In this document: positions 26,348-35,208 of the stretch, piece by piece
Layout: each line of letters begins with the position of its first letter
Numbering within the stretch: position 1 is the stretch's first letter
Source of the DNA: an uncultured Dyadobacter sp.
GTDB lineage: Bacteria; Bacteroidota; Bacteroidia; Cytophagales; Spirosomataceae
Reading direction: 5' to 3'
NCBI RefSeq assembly: GCF_946482605.1
Contig: NZ_CAMLSE010000016.1
Span: 62,001 to 126,000, forward strand
DNA length: 64,000 nucleotides
The notes under the pieces: model-generated
The model's input: the letters and a program-made list of their open reading frames with translations, nothing else
The model's database searches: none
What the model was told of the DNA's origin: nothing
Program-made: the position numbers and the translations under genes

Positions 26348-27040
26348 TTAATGCTGGGCTAATGCGATAGTGAGGATATAAAATTGCCTGCATCCGGTAG
26401 TCATCAGTGTTCGCGCACATTCTTCGAGCGTAGCGCCAGTGGTGAGAACATCGTCGATGATTATGACGCCCTTGGGTGAGAAACCCTTTTTGACGGTAAA
26501 AACCCCTTTCACATTCTCTCTTCTTTCGAACTTACTTTTGCCGGTCTGGGTAGCAGTGTGCCGGGTCCTTTCCAGCATTGTTCCCGACCATGGAATACCC
26601 GTTGCCCTCGAAAAGCCTTCCGCGAGCAGATCGCTTTGGTTGTAGCCCCGTAGTTTCTTCTTTTTCCGGTGCAAGGGCACACTCAGAATGATTTCCGCAT
26701 CAGGACGATTCCCGGATGCCAGGAGTTCCTGGCCAAACATGTACCCGAGTAGTATTCCTACTTCCTTGCTGCCCTTGTATTTCAGGGCATGCAACAGCTT
26801 CTGGACTTTGCTTCTTTTGGTAAATAGCAAAAAGCAGTACGTGGAAACCACCTCAGGCAGGTTTACAAACTTCAATTGCAGCGACTCGCCATTGAGCCTG
26901 TCATACCCTGCACGCGGCAAGGTAATGCGGCAGATGGTGCAGATCGTTTTTTCGTTGCCCTCGAGTACCTGGTCGCAGCTTTCACAACAGCGGGGAAAGA
27001 TGAGATCGGCGAAGTCTCGGAGGAATTGACGCAGGTTCAT
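26348..27040 (-). CDS. ComF family protein (phosphoribosyltransferase-like)
   Basis: A 230-residue ComF protein. Residues 15-40 carry a four-cysteine zinc finger (RCCESCDQ...CTICR). The C-terminal part has the PRTase signature GVIIIDDVLTTGATLEECAR. Middle landmarks are LLHALKYKGSKEVG and LRGYNQSDLLAEGF. ComF proteins act in DNA uptake and recombination in competent species; in many others the role is unknown. It ends at the shared terminator with gldJ and is divergent from the dihydroorotase gene. Confidence 0.9.
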   Translation of the reverse strand: MNLRQFLRDFADLIFPRCCESCDQVLEGNEKTICTICRITLPRAGYDRLNGESLQLKFVNLPEVVSTYCFLLFTKRSKVQKLLHALKYKGSKEVGILLGYMFGQELLASGNRPDAEIILSVPLHRKKKKLRGYNQSDLLAEGFSRATGIPWSGTMLERTRHTATQTGKSKFERRENVKGVFTVKKGFSPKGVIIIDDVLTTGATLEECARTLMTTGCRQFYILTIALAQH

Positions 27041-27080
27041 TTTTATAGATTTTCAATGAGTGAATTTCGGCTGGTCTGAA

Positions 27081-27088
27081 TACCTTTG
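27081..27088 (+). promoter_or_regulatory. putative -7 promoter element for dihydroorotase
   Basis: TACCTTTG matches TAnnTTTG exactly and lies 24 bases before the ATG at 27113. A longer reading frame begins at a TTG inside this box, so it cannot be the translation start if the promoter is real. Confidence 0.5.
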
Positions 27089-27112
27089 CACGACAAAAAC
27101 CAATCGCCGCAC

Positions 27113-28474
27113 ATGACAACGCTGATCGTAAATGCACAGGTCGTAAATGAAAGCCAGGTCCAGTATTTAGACGTGATAATTGAAAATGGTCACATTAAAA
27201 AAATCGGGAAGGACTTGCAGCATATGGCGGCGGACAAAATTGTGGACGCAAAAGGCCTTTACCTGATGCCCGGCGTGATTGATGACCAGGTGCATTTCCG
27301 GGAACCCGGGCTTACGCACAAAGCCAATATTTACACCGAATCGAAAGCTGCCGTTGCCGGTGGGGTGACTTCTTTTATGGAGATGCCCAATACGGTACCC
27401 AATACGCTTACGCAGCAGCTCCTGGAAGACAAATACCAGATTGCAGCCAGCACCTCACTGGCCAATTACTCCTTCTTCATGGGTGCTTCCAATGACAATT
27501 ATGATGAAGTAATGCTGACAGACCCCACACAGGTTTGCGGGATTAAGATATTCATGGGGTCGTCGACCGGGAACATGCTGGTGGATGCACCCGAGGTGCT
27601 TGAAAAGATATTCGCCAATGCACCCTGCATAATCGCTACGCATTGCGAAGATGAACCAACTGTGAAGGCCAGAATGGCTTATTTTAAAGAAAAATACGGA
27701 GACGATGTCCCCTATGATATTCATGCATTGATCAGAAATGAAGAAGCTTGCCTGACGTCTTCATCATTTGCAAGCGCACTGGCCCACAAGCACGGCACAC
27801 GACTGCATATCCTGCATATTTCTACCGGCGACGAAGTGCATTTATTTGAAGTAGGGAACCGGAGCAATGGGAAGATCCTGCTAGCGGACGGAAAGCCAAA
27901 ACTCGTTACCGCGGAGGCCTGCGTGCACCACCTATGGTTTGATGCCGAGGATTACCGGACGTTGGGTAATAAAATCAAATGTAACCCGGCGATTAAGGCC
28001 CCGCACCACAAGGAGGCGATCTTACAGGCTGTCCTCGACAATCGTATCGATGTGATCGCGACGGACCATGCACCTCATACCGTGGATGAAAAGGCGCAGC
28101 ATTACTGGCAGGCGCCTTCGGGATTGCCGTTGGTGCAGCATACGTTGAATGTCATGCTGGAATTGAGCCGTGCGGGAAAGATTTCGATAGATCGCGTTGC
28201 TGAAAAAATGAGCCACGCTGTGGCCGACTGTTTTGATGTTAAGAATCGTGGGTATATCCGCGAAGGTTATTGGGCGGATCTGGTCCTTGTCGATCTGAAT
28301 GCGACAACGACGGTAAATCCTGAAAACATTTATTCCAAATGCGGTTGGTCACCGTTTGAAGATACGGAGTTCCATTCCCGGATCACCCACACGTTCGTAT
28401 CGGGGCACCTGGTTTATGAAGATGGGAAATTCGATGAAACCGTGAAAGGGAAGCGGTTATTGTTTAGTCGCTAG
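27113..28474 (+). CDS. pyrC: dihydroorotase
   Basis: Dihydroorotase closes carbamoyl-aspartate to dihydroorotate in pyrimidine synthesis. This is a 453-residue class I type amidohydrolase. Landmarks are PGVIDDQVHFREPG (residues 53-66), KIFMGSSTGNML with the likely carboxylated lysine, ATHCEDEP, LHILHIST and IATDHAPHT. The usual HxH metal motif reads Q59-V-H61, so the first histidine is glutamine. I believe many Bacteroidota homologues share this form, but cannot check. The start at 27113 follows a promoter box. The end overlaps the convergent nudix gene by 18 bases. Confidence 0.88.
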   Translation: MTTLIVNAQVVNESQVQYLDVIIENGHIKKIGKDLQHMAADKIVDAKGLYLMPGVIDDQVHFREPGLTHKANIYTESKAAVAGGVTSFMEMPNTVPNTLTQQLLEDKYQIAASTSLANYSFFMGASNDNYDEVMLTDPTQVCGIKIFMGSSTGNMLVDAPEVLEKIFANAPCIIATHCEDEPTVKARMAYFKEKYGDDVPYDIHALIRNEEACLTSSSFASALAHKHGTRLHILHISTGDEVHLFEVGNRSNGKILLADGKPKLVTAEACVHHLWFDAEDYRTLGNKIKCNPAIKAPHHKEAILQAVLDNRIDVIATDHAPHTVDEKAQHYWQAPSGLPLVQHTLNVMLELSRAGKISIDRVAEKMSHAVADCFDVKNRGYIREGYWADLVLVDLNATTTVNPENIYSKCGWSPFEDTEFHSRITHTFVSGHLVYEDGKFDETVKGKRLLFSR

Positions 28475-28882
28475 GTAGTCGTAATAGTAGCGGATCACAT
28501 TCAGGTCGGCCTCTGTCCAGTCGAGCGACGGCAGGTCGGCCGGATCGAGCCATATGATTTGTTCGTGTTCGGTGAGTGTGAAATCTATCGTATCTACCGT
28601 GCATATAAAAGGTACAAGCACGATCTCACGCCAGCCCTGGTCTTTTGAAGTTTCAGGTAGTTTGTGGATAATTTCGACGGATACGTTGAGCTCCTCCATG
28701 ATTTCACGGAACAAAGCCTGCTCGTCTGTTTCACCTTTTTCGAGTTTTCCACCGGGAAATTCCCATTGGAGAGGAAAGGATAATGCCGCGCTCCGCTGCC
28801 CTGCGAGTACTTTTCCATCATGTTCTATCACAGCACAGGGCACTCTCACAACTAACTTTTCGGAAACCAGTACTTCGATCAT
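28457..28882 (-). CDS. NUDIX hydrolase, MutT/8-oxo-dGTP diphosphatase type
   Basis: A 141-residue protein with a clear nudix box, GGKLEKGETDEQALFREIMEEL, at about residues 44-65 (G-x5-E-x7-RE-x2-EE; the usual Gly after EE-L is Asn). Context QWEFPGGKLE is typical of MutT-like enzymes that clear oxidised nucleotides; other (deoxy)nucleoside triphosphates are possible. The end overlaps the dihydroorotase gene on the other strand by 18 bases. A promoter-like box lies 25 bases upstream. Confidence 0.88.
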   Translation of the reverse strand: MIEVLVSEKLVVRVPCAVIEHDGKVLAGQRSAALSFPLQWEFPGGKLEKGETDEQALFREIMEELNVSVEIIHKLPETSKDQGWREIVLVPFICTVDTIDFTLTEHEQIIWLDPADLPSLDWTEADLNVIRYYYDYLATKQ

Positions 28883-28906
28883 AGAGGCGGTTACACTAAT
28901 TTACCG

Positions 28907-28914
28907 CAAAATTA
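28907..28914 (-). promoter_or_regulatory. putative -7 promoter element for the nudix gene
   Basis: On the minus strand the bases read TAATTTTG, matching TAnnTTTG. It would give a leader of about 18 bases before the ATG at 28882. Confidence 0.45.
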
Positions 28915-28969
28915 CTATTTCTATTCCTAATTTGTATCCGAGTGTTAAAACTTCTTAAAAAGTTAAAGC

Positions 28970-29995
28970 TTAGAACAACTCGCCTGAACGGTGCCGGGGT
29001 AAAATGCCTAAATGTTTGAATGCCTTTTCGGTAACTTCCCGTCCCCGGGAGGTGCGTTTCATGTAGCCTTCCTGGATCAGGAAAGGTTCGTACACTTCTT
29101 CGATCGTCTCCGCTTCCTCTCCGCAGGCCGTCGCGATGGTCGACAAGCCGACCGGGCCACCTTTGAATTTCTGTATGATCGTGCTGAGAATCCGGTTGTC
29201 CATTTCGTCGAGACCGTTCTGATCCACATCGAGCGCCTGTAACGCCATTTCAGCAATGGCGACATTGATCCGTCCGTTGCCCTTCACCTGTGCAAAATCC
29301 CGGGTGCGGCGAAGCAGGTTATTGGCAATACGCGGAGTCCCCCGGCTTCTCCGGGCGATTTCATAGGCTGCATCCTCTTCCAGCGGCGTTCCGAGTATCG
29401 AGGCGGAACGTTTCAGAATGGATGACAACAGTAGCGCATCGTAGTATTCCAGCCTTGCATTGATCCCGAACCGTGCACGTAAAGGCGACGTGAGCATCCC
29501 CGCTCGTGTGGTGGCGCCGATCAATGTGAATGGATTGAGTCCGATTTGTATGCTTCGTGCATTGGGGCCGCTATCGAGCATAATATCGATTTTGTAATCC
29601 TCCATGGCCGAGTAGAGGTATTCTTCGACCACAGGATTCAAGCGGTGTATTTCATCGATGAATAACACATCGTGCTCCTGCAAGTTGGTAAGTAACCCGG
29701 CGAGGTCGCTGGGCTTATCCAGTACCGGCCCCGAGGTGATCTTGATACCCGACCCCAGTTCGTTTGCAATGATGTTGGAAAGCGTGGTTTTGCCCAAACC
29801 CGGCGGGCCGTGTAATAATACGTGATCCAATGCATCACCCCGCTGGCGTGCCGCCTGTACAAATATTTTCAGGTTTTCAAGAATTTTATCCTGCCCGGTA
29901 AAATCGTCGAAAGACAACGGCCGCAATGCACGTTCGATGTCTTTATCGGTATTGGAAAGGTTTTCTTTATCTCCGGACAGATAATCCTGGCGCAT
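28970..29995 (-). CDS. ruvB: Holliday junction branch migration DNA helicase RuvB
   Basis: RuvB is the hexameric motor that drives branch migration with RuvA. The 341-residue protein has Walker [10 protein letters not shown] (63-71), Walker B with DEIH (114-117), the sensor region [19 protein letters not shown] and the C-terminal winged helix ([21 protein letters not shown]). Length and order are standard. Neither ruvA nor ruvC is in the window. The gene stands alone between the nudix gene and the T9SS cargo gene. Confidence 0.97.
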   Translation of the reverse strand: MRQDYLSGDKENLSNTDKDIERALRPLSFDDFTGQDKILENLKIFVQAARQRGDALDHVLLHGPPGLGKTTLSNIIANELGSGIKITSGPVLDKPSDLAGLLTNLQEHDVLFIDEIHRLNPVVEEYLYSAMEDYKIDIMLDSGPNARSIQIGLNPFTLIGATTRAGMLTSPLRARFGINARLEYYDALLLSSILKRSASILGTPLEEDAAYEIARRSRGTPRIANNLLRRTRDFAQVKGNGRINVAIAEMALQALDVDQNGLDEMDNRILSTIIQKFKGGPVGLSTIATACGEEAETIEEVYEPFLIQEGYMKRTSRGREVTEKAFKHLGILPRHRSGELF

Positions 29996-30017
29996 AGTCA
30001 GTTGAATAGACAGTGAA

Positions 30018-30049
30018 AACCAGCTACCGGCAAATGGCGATAGCTGGTT
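30018..30049 (-). terminator. terminator of the T9SS cargo gene
   Basis: AACCAGCTA (30018-30026) pairs perfectly with TAGCTGGTT (30041-30049). On the minus strand the stem is followed by TTTT, placing it correctly after the stop of the 30097 gene and before ruvB. Confidence 0.6.
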
Positions 30050-30096
30050 GTTATTATTTAACCAAAAATAATCGTTTTAATTAGCAAAAGGAAGGA

Positions 30097-32970
30097 CTAC
30101 CGGATGACCATCACCGAACCGCGTTTCACGATCGGTGCACGCTCAGGAAAGTAAAGTGCTTCGTAGGAAAGAACATACGGATAACTGCCCGGCTGAACTT
30201 TGAGGCCCTTGTAGGTGCCGTCCCAGCGAGCCTCGATGTCCGAAGTTGCATAAATAACTTCGCCCCAGCGATTATAGATCCGTATCGAGAATTTGGTATA
30301 ATAGGCTCCGAATATTTCCAGAATTTCGTTGTGGCCTTCTCCATCAGGTGTAAAGGCATCCGGAATGAAGAATCGGGGTTCGCACCTGTCTTCAACCTGG
30401 GTGGTTTGCTCGGTGACACAGCCCTCCTTATTGGTTGCCCGCACAAGGTAAGTGCCTTCCTGATTCACCGTAACCGTCCGGGTTGTGTCGCCTGAGTGCG
30501 GCCACAGATACGAGTAGGGCCCCTGCCCCCCGGCATCGAGTATCACGGATTGACCATCGGGAATGCAGATCGCATTTTCAGGGGCAAGATTCAGAATCGG
30601 GGATGGAAGTTCCCCAACCGACAGTGTATCCGAGTTGTAGCAATCGTTACGATCTTTTACGATTACAAAATAGGATCCGGGCTTGCTGATGGTCACCTCG
30701 CGGGTATCTTCACCGGTACTCCATTTGTATTCGATCCAGCGGTCGCTGCCCACACGCAGAACAATGGAGCTGTCGCGGCATAGCGTCGTATCGGGGCCGA
30801 TAGAAAAGGCTGGTGGCTTACGCAATGTGATTTCAATGGTGTCGGCCGCATAGCAATCGCCCTGCGGACCGTTGAAAGCGATGGCAATGTACCGTCCGGT
30901 TGCTGTCGCATTGTAGGTTCTTCCACGCCCCACAACTCTCCCGCGATTGATCCAGGCGTAGACTTCGGCTTTCACCTTCATGTCCAGGGGAACGTAGGCG
31001 CCACAGGTATCTTTGTCGGGCCCGAGATCTATGTTGGAGGGTGTTTCGTAAATCGTAACTTCTTGTACGATAGTGGTATCCGTACACTTGTTGGTAGCCC
31101 GCATGGCAACCTTGTAGGTGCCCGGCTCCGTATAGGTATAAGTGGCCTGTTGTTGCTTGGAAGGCGCGGTAAAAGAGCCATTTCCAAGGAAATCCCACGA
31201 ATACTGGTCTTCAATAGGGTCGCACATCGGACTGGCCTGGAATGTGGTAGGCTCGTTGGTACAGAAACCATCCGCTTCAAATCCGGGCCCCTGGGATTCC
31301 TGTGTAAAGTCCTGGACCATATTAGGTAATCCAAGCTGACTTTTTTTACCACCCAGATTGACGCCGTCCCGCTCATAATCGACACCGGTTAAGGAATTTC
31401 CTTCCGGTTCACCAATGACAGCCAGGTATTCACTACCCTGAATGGCCATATAGATCCTTCCGTCCGGGCCAAATTGTAATGCGCCGTATTTCTGGGTTGA
31501 AGAACTGTCGATAGTGATCGCGGTTTCAGTCAAAAGACTGTCGGGCAAAGTCAGGTCGTATTGTTTCAGAGAGGATTTGGTCCCATTTTCTCCCTGAAAC
31601 GATATGTACATTTTCTCTCCGCTCGGAGAAAACTCAATTCCGTAGGCGATAGGCGGCGCAGGGCCGAGGTCCATCGTCTTGTCGTAGGTCAATGTACCCG
31701 TAGAGTCGTTGAAACTGAATAATTCGACATAGTTCCGTGCAGGGCCGGGGATCACGACGGCAAGCCTGCGCTGACCCGTGGTGCTGTCGGGTGATGAAAA
31801 TTTCATGTAGCCTTCGGCTTTGTTCAGGCTGTCGTGTGACATGCCGAGCTCAGGTGCATTCACTTCCACGAGCCCGCCTTCCGTAGCGTGAAAAATCCGG
31901 AACTTGTTGGTGCCATAATCGTGGGAAACTACCCAGTAAGTGCTGTCACGATCATTCCGCACCGAAGCAATGCGCTCTGTTGTAGGCTGTTGCAAGGTTG
32001 TATTTTGCTCGATGATCGCTCCCAGTCCATTATTTCTCCTCATATCCACCACGCTGACAGTCAGCAGCTTCTCTCCGTTGATATCTGAGGTAGTAAATAC
32101 ATTGTAAAGATACTCGCACCCTTTACACGTCGGTTGCGGAACAATCAGGACAGACTGCGTGGAATTCGGGCTGCCTTTCATCGGGACGCACGTTCCCGTA
32201 AAACAGGGCATGACATCCCCGTTTTTGTTCCAGATCGTTATACCGTCAGAATAAAACAATAGCTGCCCTTTTGTATTTGAAATGGACGAAGTCCCTTCGG
32301 GCGTATTCAGTTTCCCATCCGTGATCGGTGAAGGAGGACTATTCGAGAAATCCAGACCTGCATTGCCGCCGAAATACCACTTGGCACCTTCCTGATTGGT
32401 CGGTTCCATACAGATTTTGACATTGATCCGATCCTGGATTTTACAGCCGTTGGGCAGAATCACTTCCACCGAGTAACACCCTGAACTGTCTACTTTTAAG
32501 GTCTGTGTAGTATCGCCCTTAGGGTACCATACATATCTCGCTCCATCGGGAGCTCCGTTGGGATAAGGGTCAAGAATGAGTGTGTCGCCTTTGCAAATGG
32601 TCGTATCTGTTTTCCATTGCTGGAATTGGGGAGGCAGTTCGCCGATCTGGACCACTTGTGAAACCAACTCGCTGGAACCATTTTTCAAGGTGCGGGTGAG
32701 CGTAACGGTATAGGAGCCCGGAGCCATGTAGGAGTGCTGTGGGTTGCGACGGGTATCGGTAGCGCCGCCTTCCCCGAAGCTCCACCGCCAGGCAGTGGCC
32801 GTGGAAAGTGTATCTCTGAAAGAGGTGGAATCGGCATCGCAGTCGGGGTTCTGCATGCACTGCCCTTGTACCAAAAAAGGTGTTTGAGCTTGCGCAAATG
32901 CGGCAGACAGCAGCAGGAGCAAGGATAGAATGTAAAAAAATTGCTGGTACCTATTATAAAATCGCCCCAT
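30097..32970 (-). CDS. large secreted PKD-domain protein with T9SS type B (gliding-associated) C-terminal sorting domain
   Basis: A 957-residue exported protein with a signal peptide (residues 1-29, ILSLLLLLSAAFAQAQ). It starts with a PKD domain (about 35-110, WRWSFGEGGATDTRRNPQHS), then a propeller-like middle (about 190-560, phrases such as FGPDGRIYMAIQGSEY), more PKD/Ig-like modules, and ends in the gliding-motility-associated sorting domain (FFIPDAFTPDGEGHNE ... IYNRWGEVIYATSD ... WDGTYKGLKVQPGSYPYVL). Type B cargo is anchored at the cell surface by the type IX system and usually pairs with a PorP/SprF protein, found divergently at 33195. The specific role is unknown; adhesion or gliding is likely. 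Confidence 0.9.
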   Translation of the reverse strand: MGRFYNRYQQFFYILSLLLLLSAAFAQAQTPFLVQGQCMQNPDCDADSTSFRDTLSTATAWRWSFGEGGATDTRRNPQHSYMAPGSYTVTLTRTLKNGSSELVSQVVQIGELPPQFQQWKTDTTICKGDTLILDPYPNGAPDGARYVWYPKGDTTQTLKVDSSGCYSVEVILPNGCKIQDRINVKICMEPTNQEGAKWYFGGNAGLDFSNSPPSPITDGKLNTPEGTSSISNTKGQLLFYSDGITIWNKNGDVMPCFTGTCVPMKGSPNSTQSVLIVPQPTCKGCEYLYNVFTTSDINGEKLLTVSVVDMRRNNGLGAIIEQNTTLQQPTTERIASVRNDRDSTYWVVSHDYGTNKFRIFHATEGGLVEVNAPELGMSHDSLNKAEGYMKFSSPDSTTGQRRLAVVIPGPARNYVELFSFNDSTGTLTYDKTMDLGPAPPIAYGIEFSPSGEKMYISFQGENGTKSSLKQYDLTLPDSLLTETAITIDSSSTQKYGALQFGPDGRIYMAIQGSEYLAVIGEPEGNSLTGVDYERDGVNLGGKKSQLGLPNMVQDFTQESQGPGFEADGFCTNEPTTFQASPMCDPIEDQYSWDFLGNGSFTAPSKQQQATYTYTEPGTYKVAMRATNKCTDTTIVQEVTIYETPSNIDLGPDKDTCGAYVPLDMKVKAEVYAWINRGRVVGRGRTYNATATGRYIAIAFNGPQGDCYAADTIEITLRKPPAFSIGPDTTLCRDSSIVLRVGSDRWIEYKWSTGEDTREVTISKPGSYFVIVKDRNDCYNSDTLSVGELPSPILNLAPENAICIPDGQSVILDAGGQGPYSYLWPHSGDTTRTVTVNQEGTYLVRATNKEGCVTEQTTQVEDRCEPRFFIPDAFTPDGEGHNEILEIFGAYYTKFSIRIYNRWGEVIYATSDIEARWDGTYKGLKVQPGSYPYVLSYEALYFPERAPIVKRGSVMVIR

Positions 32971-33194
32971 GTTTCGTTACTTGTTCAAACACCCCTAGCC
33001 ATCTCTTGGAATATTCAGATTACCCGACAATACTAACGAAAATAAAATGTTAAAATTTTGTGCGGGATTGTCGTGAAAACCACTCTAATTTGAATATTAA
33101 TACGCAATTTGAGGATATTTTGTGAAATTAATCAGGTAAATTTTTTGTGCCGGAAAAGGGATAACTTTTCAAAATGCGGCAAGCCGATAAATCT

Positions 33195-34226
33195 ATGACC
33201 AAGCGTTTACTTTCCCTTTTCATACTGACACTGCTTTGCCTGAAAGGTTGGAGCCAGGATCCTCAATTTTCACAGTTCTATGCGAACCCGTTATACCTGA
33301 ATCCAGCCCTGGCCGGAGGTGCGCTGGCACCCCGTGCGACGATCAACTACCGCAACCAATGGCCGTCGCTCTCGGCGAACTTCGTGACTACCTCGATAGG
33401 TGCCGATATGTTTTTGCCTAACCTGAACAGTGGTGTAGGCGTACTCGTTACCATGGATAGCCAGGGATTAGGAAACCTCAAATCGACCGAGGCGGCATTA
33501 CAATATTCCTACCAAATACAATTTAATGAGCTGACATCGCTCCGCCTGGGTATCCAGGGAGGAATTGCTTCGCGGACGCTGGATTATTTCGGCCTCACAT
33601 TTGGTGACCAGTATAACAACGGCGGATTAACCGGGCAGCCCTCGGAGGACCCATTTGCGAAAGGCGGTCCCAACGTATTTTATGCCGACTTTGGTGCCGG
33701 CGCGATGCTTTATTCGGATTGGTACTGGGCCGGCGTCTCCGCGCATCACCTGAACCGGCCGGACCAGGCTTTTTCTGACCTCTCCCAGGCTCGTTTGCCT
33801 GTGAAGGCGAGTTTGCAGGCCGGTTTACGTATCCCTTTCGCGGGTTATACCTTCCTGGGAGATGAAATTGATAAGGAAAAGACGATCTCTCCCGCGATCA
33901 TGTATAAAAAGCAGGGTAAGTACGATCAGTTCGATGCCGGGATGTATGTGACCATTGAACCGCTTGTGATCGGGGCATGGTACCGGGGCATTCCATTCAA
34001 GAAGTATGAGCAGAACATTAATAACCACGAATCCCTGATTTTCCTGGCCGGATATCGTCAGGACAAGTTCTCGATCGGGTACAGCTACGACCTCACCATT
34101 TCCACGCTGGGTGCAGGAAGCGGAGGAGCTCATGAAATATCCCTGTCATATATTTTCGCTCCGCTGGAATCTAAGCCGAGACGCTCCAAAAGCAGCAAGC
34201 GCCAGCTTTCCTGTCCTAAATTCTGA
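33195..34226 (+). CDS. PorP/SprF family type IX secretion outer-membrane protein
   Basis: A 343-residue outer-membrane protein with a signal (MTKRLLSLFILTLLCLKGWS) and the opening DPQFSQFYANPLYLNPALAGG that marks the PorP/SprF family. It ends in a beta-rich region with an aromatic-rich strand (EISLSYIFAPLE). These proteins help to secrete and hold type B sorted cargo, and the divergent gene at 30097 encodes exactly such a cargo. The ATG at 33195 was chosen over the one at 33174 since it starts the signal peptide and since a TAACTTTT box just upstream would place the transcript start near 33176. Confidence 0.92.
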   Translation: MTKRLLSLFILTLLCLKGWSQDPQFSQFYANPLYLNPALAGGALAPRATINYRNQWPSLSANFVTTSIGADMFLPNLNSGVGVLVTMDSQGLGNLKSTEAALQYSYQIQFNELTSLRLGIQGGIASRTLDYFGLTFGDQYNNGGLTGQPSEDPFAKGGPNVFYADFGAGAMLYSDWYWAGVSAHHLNRPDQAFSDLSQARLPVKASLQAGLRIPFAGYTFLGDEIDKEKTISPAIMYKKQGKYDQFDAGMYVTIEPLVIGAWYRGIPFKKYEQNINNHESLIFLAGYRQDKFSIGYSYDLTISTLGAGSGGAHEISLSYIFAPLESKPRRSKSSKRQLSCPKF

Positions 34227-34324
34227 TCCTCTTCGAAAAAAATTAGTAACCCCGTGCGCAGGGTAAACTTTATCGGCGGCAGTCTTTTCTGATGGTTATC
34301 CACTATTAAAGACGTCATTTTGAT

Positions 34325-35113
34325 ATGATCAGTTTCCGAAACCTTACGTTACTAACCGTTCTATTTTGCCTGACAGTCGCATTGAGCGTTGTTGCGGCAC
34401 CTCCCAAACGGGAATTTTACGAGATCAAAATCTACCATCTTAAAAATGCAGAGCAGGAATCCCGGGTAGAGGCTTTCCTGAAAGATGCATACATCCCGGC
34501 GGCGCACAGAGCGGGAATTAAAAACGTGGGTGTTTTCAAGCCCGTCCCTTCCGACACAATGGCCGGCAAGCTGATTTACGTTCTGACCCCTTTGAAATCG
34601 CTGGATTTACTATTGTCATTGCCAAAAACGCTTGATAAAGACCAGGCTTACCTCTCAGCTGGAAAGGATTATATCGATGCGAACTACAAAAATCCACCTT
34701 ACGCCCGGTTCGAATCGATTGTTCTGCAAGCATTTACAGAAATGCCGGTTCATGCGAAGCCCAACCTGGACGGACCGAAAAGCCAGCGTGTTTATGAGCT
34801 GAGAAGTTATGAAGGCCACACCGAGAAGATCTATCAGAACAAGGTGAAGATGTTTAATGCAGGTGGTGAGGTTCCGTTATTCGTACGCCTGGGCTTCAAT
34901 GCGGTTTTCTACGGCGAAGTAATATCGGGCAGCCACATGCCGAACCTGATGTATATGACGACATTCGCGGACAAAGCATCTCGGGACGCACATTGGAAAT
35001 CCTTCTCAGAAGACGCTGAATGGAACAAGCTGAAGGTGAATCCGGAATATCAGAACAACGTATCAAAAAACACAAGCTTCTTCTTGTATCCCACGGAATA
35101 TTCGGATATATAG
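34325..35113 (+). CDS. exported NIPSNAP family protein
   Basis: A 262-residue protein with a signal peptide (FRNLTLLTVLFCLTVALSVVAA) and two ferredoxin-like NIPSNAP repeats: the first begins REFYEIKIYHLKNAEQESRV and the second RVYELRSYEGHTEKIYQNKV (about residue 155). NIPSNAP proteins of this kind are frequent in Cytophagales; their function is unknown. It is a single gene, with a strong hairpin terminator directly after it. Confidence 0.87.
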   Translation: MISFRNLTLLTVLFCLTVALSVVAAPPKREFYEIKIYHLKNAEQESRVEAFLKDAYIPAAHRAGIKNVGVFKPVPSDTMAGKLIYVLTPLKSLDLLLSLPKTLDKDQAYLSAGKDYIDANYKNPPYARFESIVLQAFTEMPVHAKPNLDGPKSQRVYELRSYEGHTEKIYQNKVKMFNAGGEVPLFVRLGFNAVFYGEVISGSHMPNLMYMTTFADKASRDAHWKSFSEDAEWNKLKVNPEYQNNVSKNTSFFLYPTEYSDI

Positions 35114-35140
35114 CAACTGAAAACGGTTCAAATCATTCTG

Positions 35141-35196
35141 AAATGATGAATTGGGCGAGATCCGTTTTCGGATAGGCCGATTCATCATTTTTTGTT
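35141..35196 (+). terminator. terminator hairpin between the NIPSNAP and oxidoreductase genes
   Basis: AAATGATGAAT (35141-35151) pairs perfectly with ATTCATCATTT (35180-35190), with an inner stem ATCCG/CGGAT around TTTT. A T-rich tract follows (TTTTTTGTTT). It ends only about 12 bases before the next ATG, which leaves no space for a separate promoter after it. Confidence 0.65.
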
Positions 35197-35208
35197 TAAA
35201 TCAATATT

